DNA from: Flammula alnicola | Taxonomy: Eukaryota; Basidiomycota; Agaricomycetes; Agaricales; Strophariaceae | NCBI GenBank assembly: GCA_015499995.1 | Contig: JADNRV010000307.1 | Coordinates: 1 to 57,106, forward strand | DNA length: 57,106 nucleotides | Direction: 5' to 3' | Part shown: positions 10,651 through 21,191 of the stretch, piece by piece | Position numbering within the stretch: the stretch's first letter is position 1 | Layout: every line of letters begins with the position of its first letter | The notes under the pieces: model-generated | The model's input: the letters and a program-made list of their open reading frames with translations, nothing else | Database searches by the model: none | What the model was told of the DNA's origin: nothing | Made by a program: the position numbers and the translations under genes

Positions 10651-11411
10651 GGACCCCTGAGGAAATGTGAAAGAAACGGAGGTCAGATGGCGCTATGTAC
10701 TCTCAAGTGGATGTCCGAAAATCAGGCAAAATTTATTTTCTGGAAGCAAGTAAAAGCCAGATATTTTTAGCTTGCAAAAAGGTATAAATCCTCGTAAGTT
10801 GAAGAGCGTCTCCAGCACGTTAACTAAGACAATCTCCGGCCTTTCGCAACCGCAAGCAAGCCATGAAGTTCTCTATCATCTCCCTCGCTGTGTCTCTCGT
10901 ACTCGCATCGCGAGGCCTCGCTACATCAATGCCACAAACCGCCACTACTGTCTACCATTGTACGTGATTTTGATTATCCTGATACATACGACGTAAATTC
11001 TCATGTCGATCCTTTAGGTGGTGGCACGTCGGTATGTTTGTATAGGTCTGAAGATTCCTGCTAAGCTAACTTACGATACGTGTGCGGCCCGACTTAACGC
11101 TACTAGGCAGCGGAATGTGAGTACCTAAATAGTTTTAACTCTTCACAAGGCGGAACTAACCAGGAGGTAAATTTGAAAGGTCCCACTGGATGGCGTTGCT
11201 GCGGTCCCATACAGGCTACCCTTGGTGGAACGTGAGTTCTATTCCTGATAAAATTTATTGAATCATGCTGACGGAGTAAAAGTTGCTACGAAGGACTGAC
11301 CGGCATATGCCCTCTGTAAGAGAAATAGTCGAACGCAATGCCGTCAGTCGGAAGTTGTTACCATTGAACCATATAGAACTTGGTATTTTGACCGAAATGT
11401 ACCATCTTCCT
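10651..11411. repeat. Tandem duplication unit A (contains SSP-6)
   Basis: About 760 bp closely matching unit B, starting GGACCCCTGAGG and including promoter, all five exons and introns of SSP-6, and about 90 bp of 3' flank ending CATCTTCC. Small indels separate the two copies, mostly in introns and in the promoter. Confidence 0.8.
10863..11319 (+). CDS. SSP-6: six-cysteine small secreted protein (recent duplicate of SSP-7)
   Basis: Exons are 10863-10959, 11018-11031, 11107-11116, 11180-11231 and 11283-11319, giving 69 aa. The signal peptide (MKFS start) is followed by a short linker. The mature domain is C-G-G-T-S..C-P-T-G-W-R-C-C-G-P, then L-G-G-T-C and a C-P-L end, with spacing 7-5-0-10-7; the family Tyr is Trp here and in SSP-7. 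TATTTTTAGC then GGTATAAATCC lies upstream, the TATA being about 80 nt before ATG. Nearly identical to SSP-7 in exons and introns; coding differences cluster in the linker and exons 2-3. Confidence 0.78.
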
Positions 11412-11568
11412 GGGCTTCTTTTGTCTGAGTTTTCGGTGGCGCGTGAGACTTGTCTCAATTCGGCTTATTTGGCCACGTAATTGAGAATTGATCGCAAATC
11501 GATCGCTTTCCCAGGCTGCCTCAGAAGGAAATCCCTGGGAATGGCGAAGGGCGAAGCTGTCCTTGGAT

Positions 11569-12335
11569 GGACCCCCTGAGGAAACGTGAATGAAACGGAG
11601 GTCAGATGGCGCTATGTACTCTCAAGTGGAGGTCCGAAAACCAGGCAAAATTTATTTTCTGGAAAGTAAGGGCCAGGTATTTTTAGCTCCCAAAAAAGGT
11701 ATAAATCCTCGTAAGTTGGAGAGCGTCTCGCTCCAGCACGTTAACTGAGACAATCTCCAGCCTTTCACACACACCATCAAGCCATGAAGTTCTCTATCAT
11801 CTCCCTCGCTGTGTCTCTCGCACTCGCATCGCGAGGCCTCGCTACACCAATGCCAAAAACCGTCACTCCTGTCTACCATTGTACGTGATTTTGATTAGTA
11901 TCCTGATACTTACGACATAAATTCTCATGTCGATCATTTAGGTGGTGGCCTATCGGTATGTTTGTATAGGTCTGATCATGAAGACTCATGCTAAGCTGAC
12001 TTGCGATATGTGTGCTGCTCGACTTAACACTAGGGAGCGAAATGTGAGTACCTAAATAGAACTCTTCAGAAGGCGCAATTGACCAGGAGGCGAACTTGAA
12101 AGGTCCCACTGGATGGCGTTGCTGCGGCCCCATACAGGTTACCCTTGGTGGAACGTGAGTTCTATTCCTGATAAAATTTATTGAGTCGTGCTGAGGGAGT
12201 AAAAGTTGCTATAAGGGACTGACCAGCATATGCCCTCTGTAAGAGAAATAGTTGATCGCAAAGCCATCAGTCAGAAGTTGTTACCATTGAACCATATAGA
12301 GCTTGGTCTTTTGACTGATATGTATCATCTTCCTT
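11569..12335. repeat. Tandem duplication unit B (contains SSP-7)
   Basis: Second copy of the 760-bp unit, same orientation, beginning GGACCCCCTGAGG at 11569 and ending in CATCTTCC near 12335. The sequence between the units (11412-11568) is unrelated to either. Confidence 0.8.
11784..12242 (+). CDS. SSP-7: six-cysteine small secreted protein (recent duplicate of SSP-6)
   Basis: Exons are 11784-11880, 11942-11955, 12034-12043, 12103-12154 and 12206-12242, giving 69 aa. Same layout as SSP-6: signal peptide, ATPMP linker, C-x7-C-x5-CC-x10-C-x7-C-PL. Changes from SSP-6 include G-G-L-S-G-A-K between cysteines 1 and 2 and Ser for Gly before the last cysteine. Shares the upstream TATTTTTAGC and GGTATAAATCC elements. 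Confidence 0.78.
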
Positions 12336-12735
12336 GATTTTGGAACCCTCTTTGCGAACTCGAAAGACTAGATCCTTCATGTCCGAGCACAAGTAAAAAT
12401 AGAACAAACGTTTGAGCGTCAACCGTCAGCCGTCCATGCGCAACGCACACGCCCTGTGTCAATATTTACACAAAGGGGTTCAGTTTGCTCTCAGTGGGTC
12501 GCTAGAAGGGCTCGGGAGTCTTTCCGAGTGGTAAGATGCGCATTAGGCCTCAATGTGAATCACTTCAACATTCAAACTCTCTCAACAGAAACTGCCAGAC
12601 ATCTTGACATTCTCTCGCCAAACAAGTATCCCCTCACCAGAGGACTGAAATCAGTCGTGAACTATAAATGCTCATGAAATGAACCCACAATCATTCATCA
12701 ACGGCCAGTGGCTTCTCCAGTTTCTCGAAAGCACC

Positions 12736-13175
12736 ATGAAGCTGAACATTGTCGGGTCTTTGGCCTTCGGGCTTGGACTATTCGCACACACGTTCGCAAC
12801 GCCAACTCCTCAGGTAATCACTGCCGTGATCCATTGTATGTCTTTAATATGTATCTTGTTCAGAAATCTGAGAATAATTCGTCTAGGTGATATCCCCGGA
12901 GTAAGTATATAGACTGATGTCCCGGTATTTCGAGCTGAACGAAGATGAATTGTCTGCCTGCAGAGTCTGACATGTAAGCGCCCATGGGCTTTTTACGTTG
13001 CTTCCAGTCGCTAACCAGTGTATGTCATAGGTCCAGTTGGATATCGATGCTGTGGTTCAATCTCGGCCGATTTCGGTGGAATGTGAGTATACCTTCTAAG
13101 AACTTATGGACTGTTACACAGGACTGAAGTTCGCGTAGCTGCTACTGGGGAGAGAAGGGCATTTGCCCCGTCTGA
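12736..13175 (+). CDS. SSP-8: six-cysteine small secreted protein, divergent member
   Basis: Exons are 12736-12835, 12887-12900, 12964-12973, 13031-13082 and 13139-13175, giving 70 aa. The signal peptide starts MKLN rather than MKFS and ends THTFA; ATPTPQ follows. The mature part is C-x7-C-P-V-G-Y-R-C-C-G-S, then F-G-G-I-C and C-P-V at the end, so the usual GGT is GGI and the terminal Leu is Val. ACTATAAATG near 12660 is the TATA candidate. An in-frame ATG at 12679 upstream would add 19 residues before the signal peptide; I chose 12736 because all paralogues start at this point. Confidence 0.75.
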
Positions 13176-14169
13176 AGGCAAAATTCAACCGCAGTCAAGC
13201 TTTGCATGTAGTAGCCGTGCGTATGATAACCCATTTTGGCGCTGTCGTTTTCCACGAATAATGTCCAATAAGGATGGCACTACCGAGAGGCGCCAAAGTT
13301 ATAAAAGCTTGGTGGAGTACTTATGACGGGAGAATAACTTCGAAACGGCTGCCGTGATACCTCTGTTTTGAAATGAAACATGTGCATTACATCACCATTT
13401 GGCGAGAGAATCTCCAAAGAAGATTTCCCTCATTGACAAATTGAGTTAGAAATCACTGCTCGGTGACGCATTCATCGAACATATTTTTTCCCAGGGGGAA
13501 AATCTATCTTCTTAGCAGTCGCATCCCTCAAGGAATCTCTGGGCGCTAACCGAGCGCTTAATTGAACGGATCCCAGATATGTCTTCCAGAGGTTGAGTTC
13601 CATCAAACGCACCCCCTAATAGATTCGTTAGATAGCCAGTAGATGGTCAGTACAGTGCAGTTCATCATCGAGCCATACTTAGTACCCAAATCTCTAGGGC
13701 CGCACCTGACCCAAACATTATAAGGTCATGTGGAACACAACGTTTTTGAACATATGCTTGGCATATGTGCTGGTTCACACCAAATAGCGTCCCTCATAAC
13801 GTGAATGTCAATAAATCCAATGCATCTAATGGGCCCGAAGGCCAAAGACTAGTGCTGGATAAAAGACAAAGTGAATCGAAAGCATGCAAACACTATGAAA
13901 TTCGTGCTTGAACAAACTTACCTGGAAACTCCCATCAGATCCTAATTATACGTGGATCGGGGGGTGAAGTTCAGTTTTCTCGCCGGAAGGCCTCTGCGCT
14001 CGAACTGGAAACATCCTAACTCGGTCATTTCTATCCTCTTTCACCTAATGCCGCACTTCACATGACGAGGCAGTGCTGGTCAATTCACGAAAACGCACAA
14101 GGAACGAACGTGCATTTACATTTTTAACACAATAATCTCTAATCGATTCTCCGGTCTTTCGCAAGCACC
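13176..14169. other. Spacer with duplicated promoter-like sequence
   Basis: No gene. Segments near 13490-13600 (TCTCTGGGCGCTAA..GAGCGC) and 13770-13840 (CGTCCCTCATAACG) resemble segments at 15650-15680 and 15885-15900 ahead of SSP-11, showing that spacer sequence was duplicated along with the genes. ATGAAATTCGTGCTTG at 13896 may be the start of a lost copy but has no cysteine exons after it. Confidence 0.35.
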
Positions 14170-14255
14170 ATGAAGCTAAACGTCGCTAACTTTTCGGCTT
14201 TCCGACTTAAATTGCATTCCAGTCCTTGGTGTAGGCATACCGACTGCCATTGTAA
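14170..14255 (+). pseudogene. SSP-9: relic of an SSP first exon
   Basis: Begins ATGAAGCTAAACGTC, like the MKLN start of SSP-8, and is preceded by an ATCTC...TTTCGCAAGCACC leader shared with the SSP-6 and SSP-8 upstream regions. The signal-peptide core has lost its hydrophobic frame by indels, and only traces of the linker (GCATACCGACTGCCATTGTAA) remain. No CPxGYxCC exon can be found downstream, so this is a decayed, truncated copy. Confidence 0.55.
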
Positions 14256-14871
14256 TATCTTTGGCCAAATCTAATTTCGAAATGAACTTCGAAATGAATT
14301 GACGGCCATCAGATTCCGAAATGTAAGGGCCAATGGTGTCGCGCTGGGTGCGGTACTTAACCCCTACCTCCAGAATCCATTTGGCGATCAATACTGTAAT
14401 CCCATCTCGGATGACTGAGTACCCGGGACTGAGGAGAAAAGGAGAAACTGGGGTTTCCCGGAACGAGCGCAGCTCCACTTTACAATAACCCACATAAATG
14501 ATGATGGAGTGATGCACCAGAACATGGTAAATCTCCGGAGGCTCGAAAATTTATTCCACATCGAATTCCGGACAGGTGCTGCATCATGGGATTTTTACAA
14601 GCCCCACAGTCGCCGGTTTCAATAACCCAAAACATCCCGTACCGGTCGCACCGGATGAGCCACCATAAGCGTCTACGTAGGCCTACAAATCTCAGTGCTT
14701 GGAAGAATAATGCATGGAAATAACGAAATTTAGTGACATAAATCGACGCCCATGCCGAACCAAGTCGCGGAAGGCCATTTATAGAATTCGGGAGGGCAGC
14801 ATAAAACCAGGCTTCGGAAGAGCAGTATCTCCAGCACAGTTGTATCGACTACCGAGCACTGAAACTAAGCC

Positions 14872-15349
14872 ATGAAACTCTCTCTCATTTCTTTTGTAGC
14901 GTCTCTTGCGTTCTTCTCGCAAGCCGTGGCAACGCCCGCTCCTCTGGGACCCGGGCCTGTAGTATTCCATTGTACGTGAAGTTTGAGATCTTACTTTGAT
15001 AACAGAATTAACAAACCGTCTTATAGGTCAGGGCCCGTACGTACGTATTTGACTCGAAATTGAAGTCTGGTGCCAGCGTTGAATTTTAACCCCCATTATT
15101 TCAACATTAGAATATAAACTGTGAGTCCAAGTTCCGTGAGGCCGCGCGAGCCCGTCTCTCTGAGAAAGCCAGAAAAACTAATGGAATGATGTCGACAGGC
15201 CCTGCTGGATACCGTTGCTGCGGTCCTCTCGTTAACGGTGTTGGTGGAACGTGAGCAGTCTTCCTGTATTGGCTCGGAAAACGGAAAACGCGATCCTCAC
15301 GTCCTGGTCTAGTTGTTTCGTTGGTGAAATCGGCCTTTGCCCTCTTTGA
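14872..15349 (+). CDS. SSP-10: six-cysteine small secreted protein
   Basis: Exons are 14872-14971, 15027-15040, 15111-15120, 15199-15250 and 15313-15349, giving 70 aa. The signal peptide (MKLS start, FFSQAVA end) is followed by a Pro/Gly linker. The mature part is C-x7-C-P-A-G-Y-R-C-C-G-P, then V-G-G-T-C, seven residues and C-P-L: spacing 7-5-0-10-7. Upstream ACATAAATCGACGCCC (about 14738), ATTTATAGAATT (about 14777) and GCATAAAACC (about 14799) form the family promoter. Best-preserved member and a good reference for the exon model. Confidence 0.8.
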
Positions 15350-16097
15350 AGCGAAGTCTGGGCGTAGATGAACTAGGGCAGTTACAGCATAGAATGCGGG
15401 GAGCGCCCAAGTTGTACATAGTCATCTAAACCTTAAAGCTGATTTTCTGACATCATGATTCTGGAAATGAACGATTCATATTAAAATGTTAAACAGCTAT
15501 GGCACGTTATTCCCAAAACGAATGTTGCCCTTGATGTGTGAGTTCATATATGCTCTCGACCTTCCATCTAAGTGCAGAATTTTCGTCCAGTTAGTCGGAG
15601 GAGGATCTGTGTATTAGTAGATGTAGTTTTCGTCGCGAGCAACTCACGAGTCTTTGGGCGCTAAACAAGCGCCTATTTGAAGGGAACAATCTCTTATGGA
15701 CGACTTCTTGGTTGTAGGAAACACATTGGCACTGTTCAAGACCGTCAATTCAACTAAAGTTACTGTGAACACAAACTCAGTAATCCGTCACTTAGGGACC
15801 GAAACATTATAATCGCTTGTAAACAATAACGGTTCTGAACACATGTCAGTCCTTTGAGCGCTGCTGCATTGGATTGCGTCCCTAATAACGAGAACGCCAA
15901 TCGATTCCATTGCAACTAGTAAATATTTAATGAATGGAGAACATTGACAGAGATCAACGCCCAATCCTGAGGATATGTAGGCCATGGCTTGCGGTGTCAT
16001 TTATAGAACACCAACGAAGGTATAAAATCAGGTGAAGTCAGGTGTTTGTTTCCTTCAGCAAAGTAGCTCTGATACACCTTGAGCTTTGAACTTAACC
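15350..16097. promoter_or_regulatory. SSP-11 upstream region
   Basis: No gene. CATTTATAGAACACC (about 15998) and GGTATAAAATC (about 16019) repeat the two-part A/T signal ahead of the family; the TATA lies about 77 nt before the ATG. Confidence 0.45.
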
Positions 16098-16524
16098 ATG
16101 AAATTTTCTGTCGTCTCTATCGTTCTCTCGGTTGCACTCTTTTCGCAGTCCTCTGTTGCCCAATACGTTTACCACTGTAAGCGTCCATTTGTCTTGTCTC
16201 AGAACACAATATAGGATACTTACAATGATTTATATAGGCGGAGGACCAAACGTGTGTTGAATATCACGACATTTATGTCCAGAACTAATGACCGTTACAT
16301 CGATTTTCGTAGAGTTTGATATGTGAGGATACTTCTGGTTGTTCAACAACGATTCAACGCTAATCCACTGAAATAGGCCCCTGCGGATACCGCTGCTGTG
16401 GCCCCATCATCGTGGGTGTCGGCGGAACGTGAGTAGTCTTCCTTCAAGATCTGGCATGGAAAACACGAGACCAATGTCACGATCTAGTTGTTTCCTCGGA
16501 GAAACCGGCATCTGCCCCCTCTGA
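16098..16524 (+). CDS. SSP-11: seven-cysteine member of the secreted family
   Basis: Exons are 16098-16176, 16238-16251, 16313-16322, 16377-16428 and 16488-16524, giving 63 aa. This is the shortest member: the Pro-rich linker after the signal peptide is almost absent (cleavage near SVA, then QYVYH). The mature part follows the family order but has an extra cysteine (C-P-C-G-Y-R-C-C), so one cysteine is unpaired in the six-cysteine scheme or the molecule dimerises. GVGGT-C and C-P-L at the end are conserved. Confidence 0.78.
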
Positions 16525-17135
16525 AATTCAGAGTGTAACGTCAATAAGGGTTTTCCGTGGCTTGGAGTTTAATTGTACTTGGTGTATGTGCTTGTAAAGT
16601 CAAAATTTGTATTCAGTGATAACTCTTGCTCGTGTCAAATCTAACAAGAAACTTACGGTTTCACAAGCCACCCGACCTCTCATTCAGTGCCAAGAAACTC
16701 GTAAAACATCCACTGAAGTTTGCGGTTTATTCTCCAAGAAGATCATAAAGATCTCAGCTTTCGGCGTTCCTAGAGCCAAAGCTCAGCGCTCATGTCTCGT
16801 GCCAGAGGGGTTTTAGCACAGTCAGTGGCCAGGCCCAAGTTCCCCCCTATGGGAAGCATGTCGAGCAGAAACCAATCGGTTCCACATCCCACATGTTTTA
16901 TTTCTGATTTCTGAGCCTTTAAGATGCTTGAGAGTTGCCGAAGAAAGAGATCTCTCGTGCGAGTCGGAGCGACATGCTAGCAGTTGAAAGAGAGGAAGTT
17001 TACATTTGGAAGTAGATGATCAACAATGCCAAACATGGCTCAGACTCTTGTCGTCATTGGACATGTCGAATGGTTTCAACGATTGCGCTGAACACTGACC
17101 TTGGGCTTGAACCACGACGACAGCTCTAGCGGAAA
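16525..17135. other. Intergenic stretch, end of SSP array to TMEM16 gene
   Basis: No supported gene; it holds the 3' flank of SSP-11 and the 5' flank of the TMEM16-type gene. A short frame from 16607 has no recognisable features. Confidence 0.35.
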
Positions 17136-19675
17136 ATGGTAAACGTCCGCATGCCCGACGTCGACCTCGTAATCGCATTCCGAGCAACAAAGAAAACATC
17201 GCTGTCCAAACAGCAAACACGAGAAGATGCACGGAAGGCCGAACAGCAATACAAACGCCTCATCGAGACACTTTCATATGCGGGGTTGAAGGCGGTTGGC
17301 AGGAGAGGAGAGTCTCTTGGACACCTGCTCGTCTTTGTGACGTGCCCACCCAAACACGTGGAGGAGCTGGTTAAACGTGAACGGTGAGAGACCATTGAGC
17401 AATCTTTATAGTCGTTTGACAAAAGGAAAACGGACATGCAGCCACTCAGACTTCTTATCTGGCCTACCTGTAACACCAGTGGCCAATTCAATACCACTTT
17501 CGGCAGCAGATCGCCTTCGACTCGTGCATTCCTACATCTCATCTTCTCCAGCGGACGGTGGCCTGGGTATATCCCCTGACGCGCCTGAATGGGACCTCGT
17601 CGAATTCATTTTCCCCCTCCATGACCGCGAATTCAATGAGCACTGGATTCGAGCTTGGAAACTGCGCAACATTGCGTCAGTACAACTTGAGCGGATTCGG
17701 GACCAATTTGGCGATTCACTGGCCCTTTACTTCGCTTTCCTCGCCTCATATACCAAGTTTTTAGTCGTTCCAGCCCTTCTCGGCTTGCTAGCCCACTTTC
17801 TGCTACCCCCCTACGCCCCAATTTATTCCATCCTGCTCTCATTGTGGTCCATCGTATTCGTGGAATGGTGGCGCGTACACGAGCGTAAATTGTCTCTGCG
17901 TTTCGGCACGCGAGGGTCTTTCAAAGTCGAAAAGCGTCGTGCTCAGTATAAACCGGGTTTGTCTTGGTGGGCGAGGGAACTGCGTGTACTCGCAAGTGTA
18001 CCCGTTATCCTCTTCTTTGCCGGGATTCTCTCTGCTATCCTTACGGGAATTTTTGTCTTTGAGGCTTTCGTTACTCAACTTTATCAGGGCCCCGGAAAAC
18101 ATCTTATCGTAAGCACCTTTATCAAGGCGCTTTACTCGATTGATTTACCTTATTGTAGACTTTCTCGCCGACCCTCCTCTTTGTTATACTCGTCCCGCGA
18201 CTCCTTGCCGTATACCATGCCATCGCCGTCAGACTGACAAATTGGGAAAACCACGCACACCAGTCCACTTATTCCGCCTCGTTGACCCTCAAGACCTTTG
18301 CCCTCAGCTCAGTCGTAGCTTACTTGGGGCTCGGACTCTCCGCGTTCGTGTATGTGCCCTTCGGCGAAGGAGTCATGAAATGGGTTCAGGCATGGCTATT
18401 TGGATCAGCCAGCACTAGGCATGGATTCGCCGCCACCATTAGGGATATGCTCAATGGGACCGTCGCCACCGCCGGCAAAGAGTCGTCCATCGTCGTTGAT
18501 TCCGTGACCAGCGCCTCAGAAAAGATCACTCAGTCCGCGTTCTGGGACGCGAATCCGACGGCGGTGCAAACCAAACTGAATCCCGGCAGGTTGAGGGAGC
18601 AGATGTTCGCGTATACAGTCACTGGTCAGGTCGTCAACACGTTCATGGAGGTCGGGTTACCTTTCGTTCTTCGCCGAGTCGATACGTTCAGGAAGAAGGG
18701 GAATTCCAAGGCTGTTCCACTGCATTCGGCTGTAGCGCCTGGGAGCGGTACCTCAGACAATGGGAGCATTAGCGGAGGCCCGAAGAAACGCGTGGTGTTC
18801 GAAGACGAGAAGGAGCGGGGTGGCATGGAAGAACGCGCATTTTTGGACAGCGTCAGGCAGGAGGCTGCGTTGCCCGAGTACGACTTGTTTGAGGATTATA
18901 ATGAGATGGTGATTCAGTTTGGATATGTGGTGCTTTGGTCGACGATTTGGCCTTTGGCTGGAGGTCTGTCATATCCATCGTTTTGGTTCTGGTTTTTGCC
19001 TTGAGACTGACGCTACTTCTTATAGTCATGGCTTTCCTCAACAATCTCCTCGAGCTTCGCTCTGACGCGTTCAAGATGACGGTGCATAACCGCCGCCCTA
19101 TCCCAGCGCGTACGGATACGATCGGACCGTGGCTGGATGCCCTCACCTTCCTCACTTGGCTTGGAGCATTGACGAATTCAGCACTTGTCTACCTGTTTTC
19201 GCCGGAGCTCCTTCCACGTGCTGCAACGACCCTCGCGAATGCGACGGCATCCACTAGTGACAACATCACACTGCTCGTCGAGGAGCATCTGGCCTCTGCC
19301 TCTGGCGCAGTGCCGTCGGCTGACTGGGGTGTGGATGGAGCGTCGTCTTCGTCTGCGCTTTCGGCGACGAAGGAACTTCTACTGAAGGCTATCCTCGTTT
19401 CGCTCGTTGCCTCGCATGGCTTCCTCCTAGTCCGCCTCTTTATCCGGCATATCGTTGAGAAGATGTTCTGGAGAGGGAGCGGTGAGGTGGCAGAGCGGGA
19501 ACGGACGGATAGGGATGTCAAGTTGCAGTTCTTGAAAGGCAGTGGGCTCAAACTTAGTGGCGAGGTTGTAATTGAGAGAGACTTCGATGGTACTGAGGTA
19601 GAGAAGGACGATATGGGCTTTTGGGATCATGATGAGGGCGTTGAGGAGATTCAGAGGATTTCGAAGGAGGCGTGA
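17136..19675 (+). CDS. Anoctamin/TMEM16-family membrane protein (Ist2-like)
   Basis: Exons 17136-17383, 17442-18108, 18159-18963 and 19026-19675 join in frame to 789 aa. The N-terminal cytosolic domain carries the conserved RE-R-x-SDFLSGLP segment across intron 1, then EWDLVEFIFPLHD and a QLERIRDQFGDSLALYFAFLASYTKFL entry into the first membrane helix. About ten hydrophobic segments follow. A later block (WPLAGVMAFLNNLLELRSDAFK, split by intron 3) is the anoctamin signature with acidic ligands for calcium. Fungal members are lipid scramblases or, as yeast Ist2, tether cortical ER to the plasma membrane. The tail is moderately short and acidic, unlike the long basic tail of yeast Ist2, so scramblase activity is the safer guess. 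Plus-strand neighbour of the HIT gene; not obviously co-regulated. Confidence 0.88.
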
Positions 19676-20286
19676 TGACGGCGTTTTCGTAGATTTTGGT
19701 GAGTTTAAATTTTCGTGTTGTGGTTTTGCATTTTCTGATTTGCGGACTACTAGTGATTCGCGAACTGTTACTTACTACACTTTCTCCCATACACAGTTTT
19801 TCGAGTCGGTCTTGCTGTGTTTGCTTACGATGGACGAACCTAATGACCATATCCATAATTTCACATCTTCGCTTTGTTAGCTTTGTCAATTAGCTCACAC
19901 GTTATCCAGATCCCGGGCTTGGGTTCGATGCACGGAAATGACTTGATATTCAGCCACTCTCGTGTACGACACGTCTGTCATTGCAATTCAGGCACTTTAG
20001 TATCATCGAGGTCGTCCATCCTTCTTCAAGGCTAACTATTTACCATCAACTTGAGGTTAAAAATCATGCTCAGGAACTACACAAATCTACCCATAATTAT
20101 TAGGAGTTGGACGCGATCGGCGCGGTACAACCTGCTGGAAGTTGCTGACGCGTTTAGACGCGTTAAGGTCACGTGCCTCTGGTGATTTCGGTGATGGGTA
20201 ACTCGGCTCTCTTAGCTTCCGGCTCCGGAGCGCTGCCCAAGGTTGATTGAGGACTTCGAGTTGTACTTATGTAAACCCGAACCGCG
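19676..20286. other. Intergenic stretch
   Basis: 3' flank of the TMEM16-type gene and 5' flank of the HIT gene. No supported gene. Confidence 0.35.
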
Positions 20287-21061
20287 ATGTCCTCCCACCT
20301 TGAAGATAGGTACGTGCTTGATAACGAGACCATTGGATGTCTGATATTGACACTGAATTGCCTCTAGCTGCATTTTCTGTGAGATCATAAAAGGCTTGCA
20401 CCGGCGGTCGCCGCTACTGTACATCCAAGTATAATTGCTCATGTCTGATAGGAACTGTGCCGAGCTTCAAGATCTTGGAAACAAAACATAGGTAGGCTGT
20501 GAAGCACACAGATCTTAATTTTATCTGAAGGAAAAATCCTACAACTTCACCAGCCTAGCCTTCCTTGACATTCATCCCGTCTCCGAAGGACATACCTTGA
20601 TCATTCCCAAGTGTTCGTTTCCTTCTTGTTCTGGCCAAGCAATACCAGTTGAATCTAACATGTCTAATTTAGATCATGCAGAGAAGATCCTGGATCTTCC
20701 AGATGAATATCTCAGTGATATCGGACCCCTCTTGAAGAAAGTGGCTGTTGCCACCGGTGCTGAGCAGTTCAATGTTCTACAGGTAATCTCCGTTCGAAAC
20801 AGTTATGTCATTCCGATAACAATATTATTGTTCCAGAATAATGGGGAATTGGCATTCCAGGTAAATCGTCTGATGACCATGCCATGTTTGCACCTCTGAA
20901 ACTAAGCTTAGCATGTTTGGCATGTCCATTTCCATGTTGTGCCCAAGCCTTCCGCCACTGAAGGCATGATAATTACACTCGAGGATAACTGGCCAGTGAG
21001 GTCTGTAAATCGGGAGGAGCTGGTGAAAACAGCAGAGAAGATGAAGGCGAGACTCGAGTGA
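20287..21061 (+). CDS. HNT1: HIT-family nucleotide-binding protein (HINT/Hnt1-like)
   Basis: Small nucleotide phosphoramidase-type protein of the histidine-triad superfamily, 143 aa from seven exons: 20287-20309, 20368-20393, 20452-20491, 20554-20612, 20673-20782, 20837-20860 and 20912-21061. The N-terminus has the C-I-F-C-x-I-I-K-G zinc/nucleotide block, then SFKILETKHSLAFLDI, GHTLIIPKYHAEK and NVLQNNGELAFQ. The catalytic H-V-H-F-H-V-V-P-K-P triad is in the last exon. The start is set by a 23-nt first exon whose splicing restores the CIFC block. Intron 2 appears to begin with GC (AAAAG then GCTTGC), because no GT donor keeps the frame. Expected substrates are AMP-linked phosphoramidates. Confidence 0.88.
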
Positions 21062-21191
21062 TTTGATGGTCTTCGGAATTCACCAGAATGTCCCTCGTTA
21101 AGCTTTCGATTCTTAACATTTATTGTCATCAGAGTCGTATATTCCGTGCATTATCATGACCATTATTTCGAGTTGAGTATCCTCTTCTAAA

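Noticed and set aside
13896..13950. Possible twelfth SSP start (ATGAAATTCGTGCTTG)
   Set aside because: No signal-peptide core and no cysteine exons follow; the similarity is limited to a few codons.
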